17,119 bases of DNA from assembly GCA_964503335.1 (NCBI GenBank), contig CAZCZZ010000073.1, positions 1-17,119 on the forward strand, in the 5' to 3' direction. The DNA comes from CAZCZZ01 sp964503335. GTDB lineage: Bacteria; Verrucomicrobiota; Kiritimatiellia; CAIVKH01. Position 1 is the first letter of the stretch. Each line of letters begins with the position of its first letter. The notes beneath the pieces were generated by a model. The model ran no database searches. It worked only from the letters and a program-made list of their open reading frames with translations, and was not told the origin of the DNA. A program made the translations under genes and the position numbers. Below are positions 1-6,907 of the stretch, piece after piece.

Positions 1-9
1 TGCCAAAAG

Positions 10-49
10 CGCATATTTCATCGCACTCAAAAGTGCGATGAAATATGCG
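10..49 (-). terminator. Perfect 18-bp hairpin, likely Rho-independent terminator for the minus-strand gene
   Basis: Positions 10-27 and 32-49 are exact reverse complements around a 4-base loop (CAAA on the plus strand). Read on the minus strand, the stem is followed directly by CTTTTGGCA, a short T run. It lies about 87 bp beyond the stop of the 505-residue minus-strand gene, so terminating that transcript is the simplest reading. The T run is short and the stem is unusually long and AT-rich at its base, so it could instead be a palindromic repeat or a terminator shared with a gene left of the window. Confidence 0.55.
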
Positions 50-119
50 GGTTAGTCCCGACCTCATGGCGCATAGAACGAGGCCGGAGCCGGAATATTG
101 TAACGATTCTTCTGTAGCA

Positions 120-134
120 GCGCTCTGCGAGCGC
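120..134. repeat. Small hairpin at the end of the 505-residue gene
   Basis: GCGCTC (120-125) and GAGCGC (129-134) pair around a TGC triloop, just beyond the stop codon (136-138) of the minus-strand gene. It is preceded by GTAG at 115-118. That GTAG-stem-triloop-stem layout resembles one arm of the larger structured element at 15077-15131, although the stem sequences differ. It may be a degenerate half-copy of an intergenic repeat or simply a small 3'-end hairpin. Confidence 0.35.
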
Positions 135-135
135 C

Positions 136-1653
136 TCAGGAGCCGGATGATGTGCTGGAATCGGCTTCAGGCGATTTCGCGGGGGCTGGCGTAGGTTCTG
201 CAACCGGGGCCGCAGGTTCGCTCGCCGGAGGTGTCTGCTTCCTGCGCTCATGTCCGGGGACGGACAGCGTGCCGTTGAAGAATTCGATGACATGGCCCTT
301 CTCGATGAGCCAGCGGAGGGGGGCGAGCGCGGTCGTGACTTCGGGGGATTCCATTGCGGCGCCGGGGCAAAGCATGTCAGCGAGCTGCTGGCGGGTCCAG
401 CCGGGATGCTCCTGCAGGATGCTCAGGATCTGGCGGATATTCTCGACCACGTGGCTGGCATCAAGTGCCTTCGGCGGAATCGCTGTCACAAAGGATTCAC
501 GGCCCGCCTTGAAGACGTGCAGGCGCATGCGCTTGAACGCGGGGCGGAGAGCGAGCATCAGCTTCAGCGGAAAACGATCTTCGCGGTTCCACGCTTCGTG
601 GATCAGGCGCTTAAGTTCCTGGTCTTCGAGCTTCGCCACGGCGGCGGCCGGCATCGTCGCACGCGTTCCGGCCACGACGAGCTTAGGCGCAATCTTGCCT
701 GCCAGCAGGGCCTCGGCTTCGGCGCGCTTCAGCGCGGGCGCGGCTTCTCCGCCGTCCTTCGCCTTGTAGACGCGCTGCGAGCGGCTCTGCTCTTTCCACT
801 GCTCGATGACAGCCGGATCGCGCACCATCTCGATGCTGCCGCGATAGGCGTCCAGCGACATGTTCGAGAACCGTGTGCGATGAAGCTCTGACAGACGCTC
901 GTTGAAGCCGTGATAATTCGGGGGACCGAGCAACACGCCGCTGTGACGGCAGCGACCGACGACGACGAAGTTTCCCGCCGGAGGTTCAACCTGCACATCC
1001 TCGGCCGTAAAGTATGTTTCAAGGTGGCTGCGCAGGATGTAGGAGTTCAAGGCCTCGGGATCGAGGAATACGACGCCATCCTCGCGGCACTGGTACAACT
1101 TCAAGTCCCGGCCGCCCCGTACTTCCAGCTTGATCAGATGATGGTCGGGCTTGGACAGGAAGAGTCCTGCGAGAAATGGAAGCGGATAAGCCCGCATGGA
1201 GGTGTGCAACTGACGGACCACGCCGCCCAGGCGATTGCGTTCGGGAATGAAGGAAACCTCGATCGGTAGTTGGACCGGGCGCTGTTCATAGCGGAATTCA
1301 CGGCGTTCCTGATACGGGGGTCGCGAGGCCGGTTGGAACGTCGGCGCCGGGCCTTGTCCGGGTCCCTGCCCTTCCCGTCCGCCACCGCGCGGCGGACGCC
1401 GATCCCCGTCGCTGCGCGGTTTGCGAGGGCCGCCCCGCTCATCGCGCGGGCCGCGTCGCTCGCCACTGCGTTCTTCCCGGCGCCGACCGCCTTCGCGGCC
1501 TCCCTGGAAGTGCTCGTAGGGATTGCCTTCGGCAGGTTTGCGGGCCCACGTGGGAACAAAGTTAAGATCCAGGGCAAGCTCGTGCACGTCCTTCGCATCA
1601 TCGGCATGGGGCGAGGCGTCGTGCGGGAGCGTCGGTTCGGGGTCAGACGGCAT
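136..1653 (-). CDS. Conserved hypothetical protein with RG-rich disordered region and C-terminal winged-helix-like segment
   Basis: 505 residues. I do not recognise a named family; the core (CRHSG then GPPNYHGFNERL, about residues 235-253) looks like a conserved uncharacterised protein of Verrucomicrobiota-type bacteria, recalled rather than searched. Residues 1-50 contain a short conserved-looking patch (LDLNFVPTWARKP, 30-40). Residues 50-105 are a basic, Arg/Gly/Pro-rich disordered stretch resembling RGG segments of RNA-binding proteins. Residues 125-300 form a folded domain with Cys189, Cys235 and His237. Residues 340-470 look alpha-helical and then winged-helix-like (TRQQLADMLC, LRWLIEKGHVIEFFNGTLSVP in two parts). 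The tail from 472 is Pro/Ala/Ser-rich. No signal peptide or membrane segment is visible, so it is probably cytoplasmic. The ATG at 1653 is preceded by AGGA four bases upstream. A nucleic-acid-binding role is inferred only from composition and the winged-helix-like end. Confidence 0.8.
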   Translation of the reverse strand: MPSDPEPTLPHDASPHADDAKDVHELALDLNFVPTWARKPAEGNPYEHFQGGREGGRRREERSGERRGPRDERGGPRKPRSDGDRRPPRGGGREGQGPGQGPAPTFQPASRPPYQERREFRYEQRPVQLPIEVSFIPERNRLGGVVRQLHTSMRAYPLPFLAGLFLSKPDHHLIKLEVRGGRDLKLYQCREDGVVFLDPEALNSYILRSHLETYFTAEDVQVEPPAGNFVVVGRCRHSGVLLGPPNYHGFNERLSELHRTRFSNMSLDAYRGSIEMVRDPAVIEQWKEQSRSQRVYKAKDGGEAAPALKRAEAEALLAGKIAPKLVVAGTRATMPAAAVAKLEDQELKRLIHEAWNREDRFPLKLMLALRPAFKRMRLHVFKAGRESFVTAIPPKALDASHVVENIRQILSILQEHPGWTRQQLADMLCPGAAMESPEVTTALAPLRWLIEKGHVIEFFNGTLSVPGHERRKQTPPASEPAAPVAEPTPAPAKSPEADSSTSSGS

Positions 1654-1794
1654 ACATTCCTAAAAGAGCCCGGATTTCACAGGAGAGCGACAGTGATTCC
1701 AAGCAGATTCTCTATCGAATCACAGGTTGCCCAATCCACCATGCATGGTTCTTGACCGCATGGGTCGGAAGTCTTAAGGAAACGGGCAGGAATC
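1654..1794. promoter_or_regulatory. Divergent intergenic region with palindrome
   Basis: These 141 bp separate two divergently transcribed genes, so promoters for both should lie here. A perfect 12-bp palindrome, ACCATGCATGGT, occupies 1738-1749, and a shorter inverted repeat (GATTC, six bases, GAATC) lies at 1706-1721. TTGACC at 1752-1757 could be a -35 box for the plus-strand genes, but no good -10 follows at the right distance. The palindrome is a plausible operator, with no direct evidence for it. Confidence 0.3.
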
Positions 1795-2364
1795 ATGCAA
1801 ATCAAGCACCTTGCCCTTCTAGCGGCCTGCAGTCTGCCTTTCGCGACCACGGGCTGCGTCACCACGCAGGCCTCGTACGAGGAGGAACTGCGGCAGCAGC
1901 AGGAATACGCCCTGCTCCAGGAACAGCTCCGACGCTCCAACGGTGTCATTGAAGGACTGCAACTCGAAGTGGAACGACTCCGTGCCGACATGGAGCGTCT
2001 CCGCGGCGAAGCAGGCCGTGGCGCAGAATCGCAGGTGAGCTCGCTCCGGGCCACCGTCGAGGACCTCGACCGGCGTCTGCGTACACTTGATCAGGCCCGC
2101 GAGCGCGACAAGCAGGCCATCATTGATTCCCTCTCCGGCAAGATTTCGCAGGTGATGGCGTCAAGCCGCCCCAGGAGCACCCCGACCTCCACCAAGCGCG
2201 CGAGCAGCGGCGAGGGCTATGAGCACATCGTCGAGGCCGGCCAGAGCCTCTCCGCCATCGCCTCCGCCTACGGCGTCACGGCGAACGACATCATCGCGGC
2301 CAACGACCTGAAGAACCCCAACCAGCTTCGCGTCGGCCAGAAACTCTTTGTGCCTGCACGATAA
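1795..2364 (+). CDS. LysM-domain lipoprotein with coiled coil
   Basis: 189 residues. The N-terminus has a signal peptide (positive start MQIKH, hydrophobic LALLAACSLPFA) ending in TTGC with Cys21. That is a non-ideal lipobox, but a lipoprotein is the natural reading. Residues 27-115 are a charged, heptad-rich coiled coil. After a Ser/Thr/Arg linker, residues 143-187 form one LysM domain (YEHIVEAGQSLSAIASAYGV, then the ANDIIAANDL and LRVGQKLFVP blocks), which in this family binds peptidoglycan. The protein probably sits in the periplasm, tethered to a membrane and touching the cell wall. AGGA lies just upstream of the ATG. The next gene begins 7 bp after the stop, so this is likely the first gene of a four-gene unit. 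Confidence 0.85.
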   Translation: MQIKHLALLAACSLPFATTGCVTTQASYEEELRQQQEYALLQEQLRRSNGVIEGLQLEVERLRADMERLRGEAGRGAESQVSSLRATVEDLDRRLRTLDQARERDKQAIIDSLSGKISQVMASSRPRSTPTSTKRASSGEGYEHIVEAGQSLSAIASAYGVTANDIIAANDLKNPNQLRVGQKLFVPAR

Positions 2365-2371
2365 TGAAACG

Positions 2372-3469
2372 ATGAATTGGTTCGTCAAAAAAGCCGACGG
2401 TGCCGTGTACGGGCCCGTCGATCGCGAGACGCTGCGTTACTGGGCGGCGGATGGTCGCATCCTCCCGGATGATCTCGTCTCCGCCGACGAATCCGATTGG
2501 TCACCCGCGCCCCAGCTCGCGGACCTGCAGATGGATTGGTTTGTCGAACTGGACAACGGCGAACTCTACGGCCCCGTACCCCTCCTCGCCACCCGCGACC
2601 TGCTGCTCGCCGGTCACGCCCTCCCCGGCGCCCGCATCGTGCATCGCGATACGCAGGAGGAGCGAACCCTGGCGGAAGCGGTCGTTTCGGCCTTGCTCGC
2701 CCAGAACACGGATCTGCAGGAGTACTGCCAGAAGATGTCGACAAAGGTCGACGACCTTGAGCGCAGCGTAGGCACGTATGAGCACCTCTTCGGCGAGGAA
2801 AGCACCGACGGCCTGGCCCTCAAAGCCCGCGTCCAGCGCGAGCTGAAGACCAGCCTCGAACGCCGCGATGCCTTTGAGCGGGAGTCCGTGAGGTGGAAAC
2901 GCCTCTACGAAGACGAACGCGAGAACAATGCGCGTCACGAAGCGTCCCTCACGGAGCAGATCCGCCGCATGCGCGAGGAAGAACTCGAATCGCGCCGCGT
3001 GATCGAGGGCCTCGAGCAGAAGCTGCGTGAGATCGAAAAAGGCGACCAGTTTGCATCACAGATCCACGTGGTCCACGGCACGGAATCAAGCGCAGCCTCA
3101 GTCGACGCCGGCTCGCTGCTTGCCGCCTACAAGATCCTCTCCCGCAACTACGACAAACTCGTCGAACAACTGGCGATGAAGGCGCAGGAGATCAGCGAAC
3201 TGATGGAGTCGCGCGCAAGCATGGAACACGAGGCGGCTTCCCGCATCCGCGGCCTGGAAGAGACGCTGAAGCGCGAGCAGGAGGAAGCGGACTCCGCGCG
3301 AAAGAAGCTCATCGACATGGAGGAGACGCACCTCCAGCTCGTCCAGGCCTACCGCGATTTGAACGACCGCTACGTCCGCTCCCGCCAGCATGCCCACGTG
3401 CAAGCACCGCCCTCGCGCCGCGAAGCCCAGCCTCCGCAGCCCGAAGGCCCCCGCATCCGGCTTATCTGA
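2372..3469 (+). CDS. Double GYF_2-domain protein with long coiled coil
   Basis: 365 residues. Two tandem GYF_2-type domains open the protein: residues 2-47 (WFVKKADGAVYGPV, then ADGRI, ending in DW) and residues 55-100 (DWFVELDNGELYGPV). The W-x(n)-G-x-x-Y/V-GPV pattern is typical. In general GYF-related domains bind proline-rich or other protein partners. Residues 108-345 are a long, charged coiled coil with Glu/Arg-rich heptads, and the tail is Pro/Gln-rich. There is no signal peptide or membrane segment, so it is likely a cytoplasmic scaffold. The start at 2372 is chosen because the GYF_2 domain begins there; an upstream TTG in frame would overlap the LysM gene. No clear Shine-Dalgarno is visible, and the start sits 7 bp after the previous stop, suggesting translational coupling. 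The specific partner is unknown. Confidence 0.8.
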   Translation: MNWFVKKADGAVYGPVDRETLRYWAADGRILPDDLVSADESDWSPAPQLADLQMDWFVELDNGELYGPVPLLATRDLLLAGHALPGARIVHRDTQEERTLAEAVVSALLAQNTDLQEYCQKMSTKVDDLERSVGTYEHLFGEESTDGLALKARVQRELKTSLERRDAFERESVRWKRLYEDERENNARHEASLTEQIRRMREEELESRRVIEGLEQKLREIEKGDQFASQIHVVHGTESSAASVDAGSLLAAYKILSRNYDKLVEQLAMKAQEISELMESRASMEHEAASRIRGLEETLKREQEEADSARKKLIDMEETHLQLVQAYRDLNDRYVRSRQHAHVQAPPSRREAQPPQPEGPRIRLI

Positions 3470-3479
3470 GGCCGAGGCC

Positions 3480-3761
3480 ATGTCCGTCACCGTCTATCTC
3501 CCCTCCGCGCTGCAGGCCCTCGCAGCAAATCGCGAATTCCTTGTGCTGCCCGAGGGAAGTGTCAGGGACGTCCTGAAAGCCGCCGGCACCGACAACCCGG
3601 CCCTCTCCGGAGAACTCTTCGCGAACGACGGATCGCTCCGTCCTCACACACGGGTTTACGTCAACGACGAGGATATCCGCTACCTGAAGGGCATCGACAC
3701 GATGCTGCAGCGGGGCGACGTCGTCACCCTCGTGCCCTCGCTGACGAGGGATCGCTCATGA
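3480..3761 (+). CDS. MoaD/ThiS-family ubiquitin-like protein, lacking the C-terminal Gly-Gly
   Basis: 93 residues with the beta-grasp signature of MoaD/ThiS/CysO sulfur carriers: an opening strand MSVTVYLPSALQ, then a VRDVLKAAG helix, LRPHTRVYVNDEDIRYLKGI, and the closing LQRGDVVTLVP. In this family the chain normally ends in Gly-Gly, which an E1-like enzyme adenylates before sulfur is loaded. Here it ends PSLTRDRS with no diglycine, so ordinary carrier chemistry is not obviously possible. The start ATG at 3480 has GAGG at 3468-3471, eight bases upstream. The stop overlaps the start of the next gene (ATGA at 3758), the usual layout for a carrier and its E1. Family assignment is secure. Whether it works as a carrier, through another residue or after processing, is open. 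Confidence 0.85.
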   Translation: MSVTVYLPSALQALAANREFLVLPEGSVRDVLKAAGTDNPALSGELFANDGSLRPHTRVYVNDEDIRYLKGIDTMLQRGDVVTLVPSLTRDRS

Positions 3762-4909
3762 GCGACCTCTCACGCGAGGAACTTCAGCGGTACAGCCGGC
3801 ATATCCTCCTGCCCGAGATCGGTGTGACCGGACAACAGAAGCTTCGCGATTCAAGTGTCCTCGTCATCGGCGCCGGCGGACTCGGATCACCCGTCGCGCT
3901 CTATCTGGCCGCCGCCGGCGTCGGACGGATCGGCCTTGTCGATTCTGATGTCGTCGACGCAACGAACCTTCAACGGCAGATTCTCTTCGGCACGTCGGAT
4001 ATCGGCTCATCCAAAGTGGACGCCGCCCGCGATCGACTGCTCGACATGAATCCTCACCTCAAGGTGGTGGTGCACAAGACCAGGCTCAAGGCATCGAATG
4101 CGATGGAGATTCTGGCTGACTACGACGTGATTGTGGACGGCACCGACAACTTCCCGGCGCGCTATCTCGTGAACGACGCCTGCGTGTTTCTCGGCAAGCC
4201 GAACGTGCATGGGAGCATCTATCGCTTCGACGGGCAGGCTTCCGTGTTCTGGGCATCGCGCGGTCCCTGTTACCGCTGCCTTTATCCTGTCCCTCCCCCT
4301 GCCGGAGCGATCCCGAACTGCGCGGAAGCGGGCGTCCTCGGCGTTCTCCCGGGGATCATCGGCGTGATCCAGGCCACGGAGACCTTGAAGCTGATTCTAG
4401 AATTGGGCGACACCTTGGTCGGTCGGCTGCTCACCTATGACGCGCAGATGATGACCTTCCGCCAGCTTCGTGTGCCCAAGGACCCGGCCTGCCCCGTATG
4501 CGGCCCGTCGCCCTCCATCACGGCGCTCACCGACGAAATCAACACCTGCGAGACCGACACGACCGATGACGACGAAATGGAGTCCAATACCATGAACAGC
4601 CTGACAGCCATCGAACTGAAGAAGGAAATGGATCAGGGCTCGCCCCTGGTCGTGGTCGATGTGCGCGAGCAGCGCGAGTGGGACCTGTGTCGCATTCCCG
4701 GGGCGAAACTTATCCCGCTGAGCCAATTTCCCGAGCGCGTTTCTGAACTGAACGCCGCCGACAACATCGTCCTGTATTGCCGCTCCGGAGGTCGCAGCGC
4801 GCAGGCCGCGAGCTTCCTGTCGAAGTCCGGATTTAAGCAGGTGCGGAACCTGACCGGCGGAATCCTGGCCTGGTCGGATCACGTGGATCCATCAGTTCCG
4901 AAGTATTAG
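3758..4909 (+). CDS. MoeB/ThiF-type E1-like adenylyltransferase fused to a rhodanese domain
   Basis: 383 residues, with the MoeB-rhodanese layout also seen in eukaryotic MOCS3/Uba4. Residues 1-250 form the E1-like domain. The nucleotide-binding loop is GAGGLG (38-43), followed by the DATNLQRQ block (67-74) and DGTDNFPARY (127-136). The catalytic-type Cys188 is in NCAEAGVLG, and zinc ligands are Cys171/Cys174 and Cys245/Cys248. An acidic, Thr-rich linker leads to a rhodanese domain (280-383) with active-site Cys341 in CRSGGRS. Such proteins adenylate the C-terminus of a MoaD/ThiS-type carrier and hand on persulfide sulfur for molybdopterin, thiamine, cysteine or tRNA thiolation. All key residues are present. 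The partner encoded immediately upstream lacks Gly-Gly, so the true carrier could lie elsewhere. No molybdopterin or thiamine genes are nearby. Confidence 0.92.
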   Translation: MSDLSREELQRYSRHILLPEIGVTGQQKLRDSSVLVIGAGGLGSPVALYLAAAGVGRIGLVDSDVVDATNLQRQILFGTSDIGSSKVDAARDRLLDMNPHLKVVVHKTRLKASNAMEILADYDVIVDGTDNFPARYLVNDACVFLGKPNVHGSIYRFDGQASVFWASRGPCYRCLYPVPPPAGAIPNCAEAGVLGVLPGIIGVIQATETLKLILELGDTLVGRLLTYDAQMMTFRQLRVPKDPACPVCGPSPSITALTDEINTCETDTTDDDEMESNTMNSLTAIELKKEMDQGSPLVVVDVREQREWDLCRIPGAKLIPLSQFPERVSELNAADNIVLYCRSGGRSAQAASFLSKSGFKQVRNLTGGILAWSDHVDPSVPKY

Positions 4910-5718
4910 CCACCGAGCCAGTGTCGGATGACTTCGACGGTGCCGAGCGGGCCTTCGGCTTGGGCGACATAGCCATTGGCGCCGCGCACGATCTCGATCA
5001 CTTCAGGGATTGAATCGCCGGGACAACCCACCATGCCCGCCGCATTGCCGTTCAGCATGGTGAGGTCGTTGAACTGATCGCCCACCGCGATGACGTTCTC
5101 CCGGGCATATCCGGTCTTCCCGGTGAATTCGCGCAGGATGTTCCCCTTGCCTGCGAGCTCCGTGATGATGGCCACCCATCCCCCGTTGCGCGAGACCATG
5201 CAGCCCTTCACGTCGCGCAGCATATCGCGCATCTCGTTGAAGAGCTTCACGGGCAATCCGTCCTCCTGCGGCACGTTGAATGCGGTGTAATTCTCGCCGA
5301 TGTAGAACGGACAGCTCCGGTAGCGAGCCACGATGCCATCAAGCTTGGGATCGAGGAGTTCCTGCACCTGCTTGTGCAGCCGACGCAGTTCCTCCTGGAC
5401 ACGCGTGTTCCACGGCTCAAAGGAAATGTAGCCTCCGTCGTTCTTCCCGTAGATCAGGCTCTCCGAGCAGAGCAGCGCTACCGGCAGATGGACGAGGCCA
5501 CGCTTCTTGCAGCGTTCCAGCACGTCAAGCTGGTCGTACTGGTCGCGCCCGCTGTTGGTGCACCAGGCGATGCCGCGCTTCTCGAGGTCGTTGAGCAGCG
5601 TGATGACGTCGGGATGAAAATGACCGGGTGGCTCGTCGTACACCATGATCGTGCCGTCGAAATCGAGGCAAACGAGCTTCGTCGCAGCTGCTCCGTTCTT
5701 CTTGTTGTCAACGATCAT
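4906..5718 (-). CDS. HAD-superfamily (IIB-type) hydrolase
   Basis: 270 residues. All four HAD motifs are visible: motif I DFDGT (Asp19 nucleophile, Asp21), motif II TNSGR (54-58), motif III Lys191 in AGKGN, and motif IV GDQFNDLTML (213-222). The large insertion between motifs II and III is the C2 cap of the IIB subfamily, which includes Cof-like and sucrose-phosphatase-like enzymes acting on sugar phosphates and similar small phosphoesters. The substrate cannot be read from sequence. It is cytoplasmic, with no signal peptide. The reading frame stays open upstream to 5874, but I start at 5718 because that places the first beta strand and DFDGT as usual and a possible promoter lies at 5747-5775. 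The stop overlaps that of the convergent E1 gene by 4 bp, leaving no room for a terminator between them. Confidence 0.85.
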   Translation of the reverse strand: MIVDNKKNGAAATKLVCLDFDGTIMVYDEPPGHFHPDVITLLNDLEKRGIAWCTNSGRDQYDQLDVLERCKKRGLVHLPVALLCSESLIYGKNDGGYISFEPWNTRVQEELRRLHKQVQELLDPKLDGIVARYRSCPFYIGENYTAFNVPQEDGLPVKLFNEMRDMLRDVKGCMVSRNGGWVAIITELAGKGNILREFTGKTGYARENVIAVGDQFNDLTMLNGNAAGMVGCPGDSIPEVIEIVRGANGYVAQAEGPLGTVEVIRHWLGG

Positions 5719-5746
5719 GCGTGTCTGTGGCCTCAAATGGTGATCG

Positions 5747-5775
5747 AGAGTAACGGAACGGTTGCCTGCGTCCAA
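5747..5775 (-). promoter_or_regulatory. Possible sigma-70-type promoter for the HAD hydrolase gene
   Basis: On the minus strand, TTGGAC (5775-5770) and TACTCT (5752-5747) are separated by 17 bases. Transcription would start near 5740, giving a leader of about 22 nt before the ATG at 5718. The -10 match is weak. Confidence 0.3.
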
Positions 5776-5833
5776 CCCCTGAATCATCGCGACGTGCATT
5801 TCCACCGTGTTTTGTGTATGGGGTACGGGCGTC

Positions 5834-6904
5834 ATGACCGAAACGAAAGCAACGAGCCGCTCAGTCCGCGTCACCGGTTATCTGGGACTCGCGTTCATTG
5901 TCGCCGGATTGATCTTCCTGCGATGCGAGCAGTCGATTCACGCGACGGGAACCGTACGCGCCCGGGAGGAGTTAAGACTCTTTGCGCCGGCGGACGGGCA
6001 GATCAACCTGCTGAGCGTGACGAATGGTGTCTCTGTCACGGCAGGCCAGCCACTCGCGGAACTCGACAGCACCGAATGGCAGCTTCGTCTCGTCCAGCTG
6101 CAGCGCGACATGGTGGTCCTTGATGCACAGATTGCCGCCGCCGACATCCGCCTGCGCGAGCTGGATATCAAGCCCGCCACGGCGGAGATGATCACCGCGG
6201 AGGCTCGACGCGAACGGCTGAGCAAGATCCAGTCGCTGCAGGCCGACATCACCACGGCATTCGAATCAGGCCACGATGACAACTCGATCTCCACGCTCGA
6301 CCTGAACAAGCAGCGCATCGAAACGCTGAAGACCGAGCTGGACCTGCTGCAAGCGGAGCTGCTCTCCGGCTGGCAGAAAGCCGGCGCGTCCGACATCGAG
6401 ATCGAGAAGATCCGCTCCGAGAAGTCCAAGCTGGAAGAACAGCGCGCCTGGTCACAATCCGAAAGCGCGCTCCTGACCAACCTTGTGGCGCGGCTCAAGA
6501 TCGCCGCGCCATTCGACGGCAAGGTGGTGTCCCTGCCCTTCCGCTACACGGGGCAGACCGTGCGACAGGGTGAAGAGATCATGCGACTCGCGGTGCCCGA
6601 CGGGCGCTATCGCGTTCGCGCACTGGTCGGCGAGAAGAACGTGGACCTCATCCGGACCGGATGCCGCGTCCTGCTCGAATCCGGGGTGTATGATTCGATC
6701 CTCGAAGGAGCCATCACCGGGACGGTCTACCGGGTGGACCCGGACGCCTCGTCGCAGTCCACGAATGCGCCTCTGTATGAAGTGCTTATAGATATTGAAA
6801 GCACACCCCACCCCCTCGTGCTGGGCTCCACGATGGACGTCCGGATCCTGCTCGGCCGCCGATCGATCGCATCGCTTTTCTCCCCGGGTTCGGGTAGGTT
6901 ATGA
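5834..6904 (+). CDS. HlyD-family periplasmic adaptor (membrane fusion) protein
   Basis: 356 residues. One N-terminal membrane anchor (about 13-29) is followed by the first half of a lipoyl/barrel-sandwich domain (RLFAPADGQINLLSVTNGV, 48-66, then GQPLAELD). A long alpha-helical hairpin covers about 80-220, and the second lipoyl half (KIAAPFDGKVVSLPFRYTG, 222-240) leads into beta-barrel-like sequence. HlyD/MacA-type adaptors of this layout link an inner-membrane pump to an outer-membrane channel. The gene is directly followed by an ABC exporter gene, with which it shares an operon and presumably a complex. No outer-membrane factor gene is in the window. I chose the ATG at 5834; a GTG at 5807 in the same frame would add nine residues. 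No strong Shine-Dalgarno is visible. The substrate is unknown. Confidence 0.85.
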   Translation: MTETKATSRSVRVTGYLGLAFIVAGLIFLRCEQSIHATGTVRAREELRLFAPADGQINLLSVTNGVSVTAGQPLAELDSTEWQLRLVQLQRDMVVLDAQIAAADIRLRELDIKPATAEMITAEARRERLSKIQSLQADITTAFESGHDDNSISTLDLNKQRIETLKTELDLLQAELLSGWQKAGASDIEIEKIRSEKSKLEEQRAWSQSESALLTNLVARLKIAAPFDGKVVSLPFRYTGQTVRQGEEIMRLAVPDGRYRVRALVGEKNVDLIRTGCRVLLESGVYDSILEGAITGTVYRVDPDASSQSTNAPLYEVLIDIESTPHPLVLGSTMDVRILLGRRSIASLFSPGSGRL

Positions 6905-6907
6905 CGC

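Noticed and set aside
152..1755. Several plus-strand frames opposite the 505-residue gene
   Set aside because: They lack any recognisable domain and mirror the codon bias of the minus-strand gene, which has a good ribosome binding site and a conserved-looking core.
3735..3765. Possible frameshift that would restore Gly-Gly to the MoaD-like protein or fuse it to the E1
   Set aside because: The alternative frame here reads D-E-G-S-L before the E1 start, giving no diglycine, and no slippery heptamer is present.
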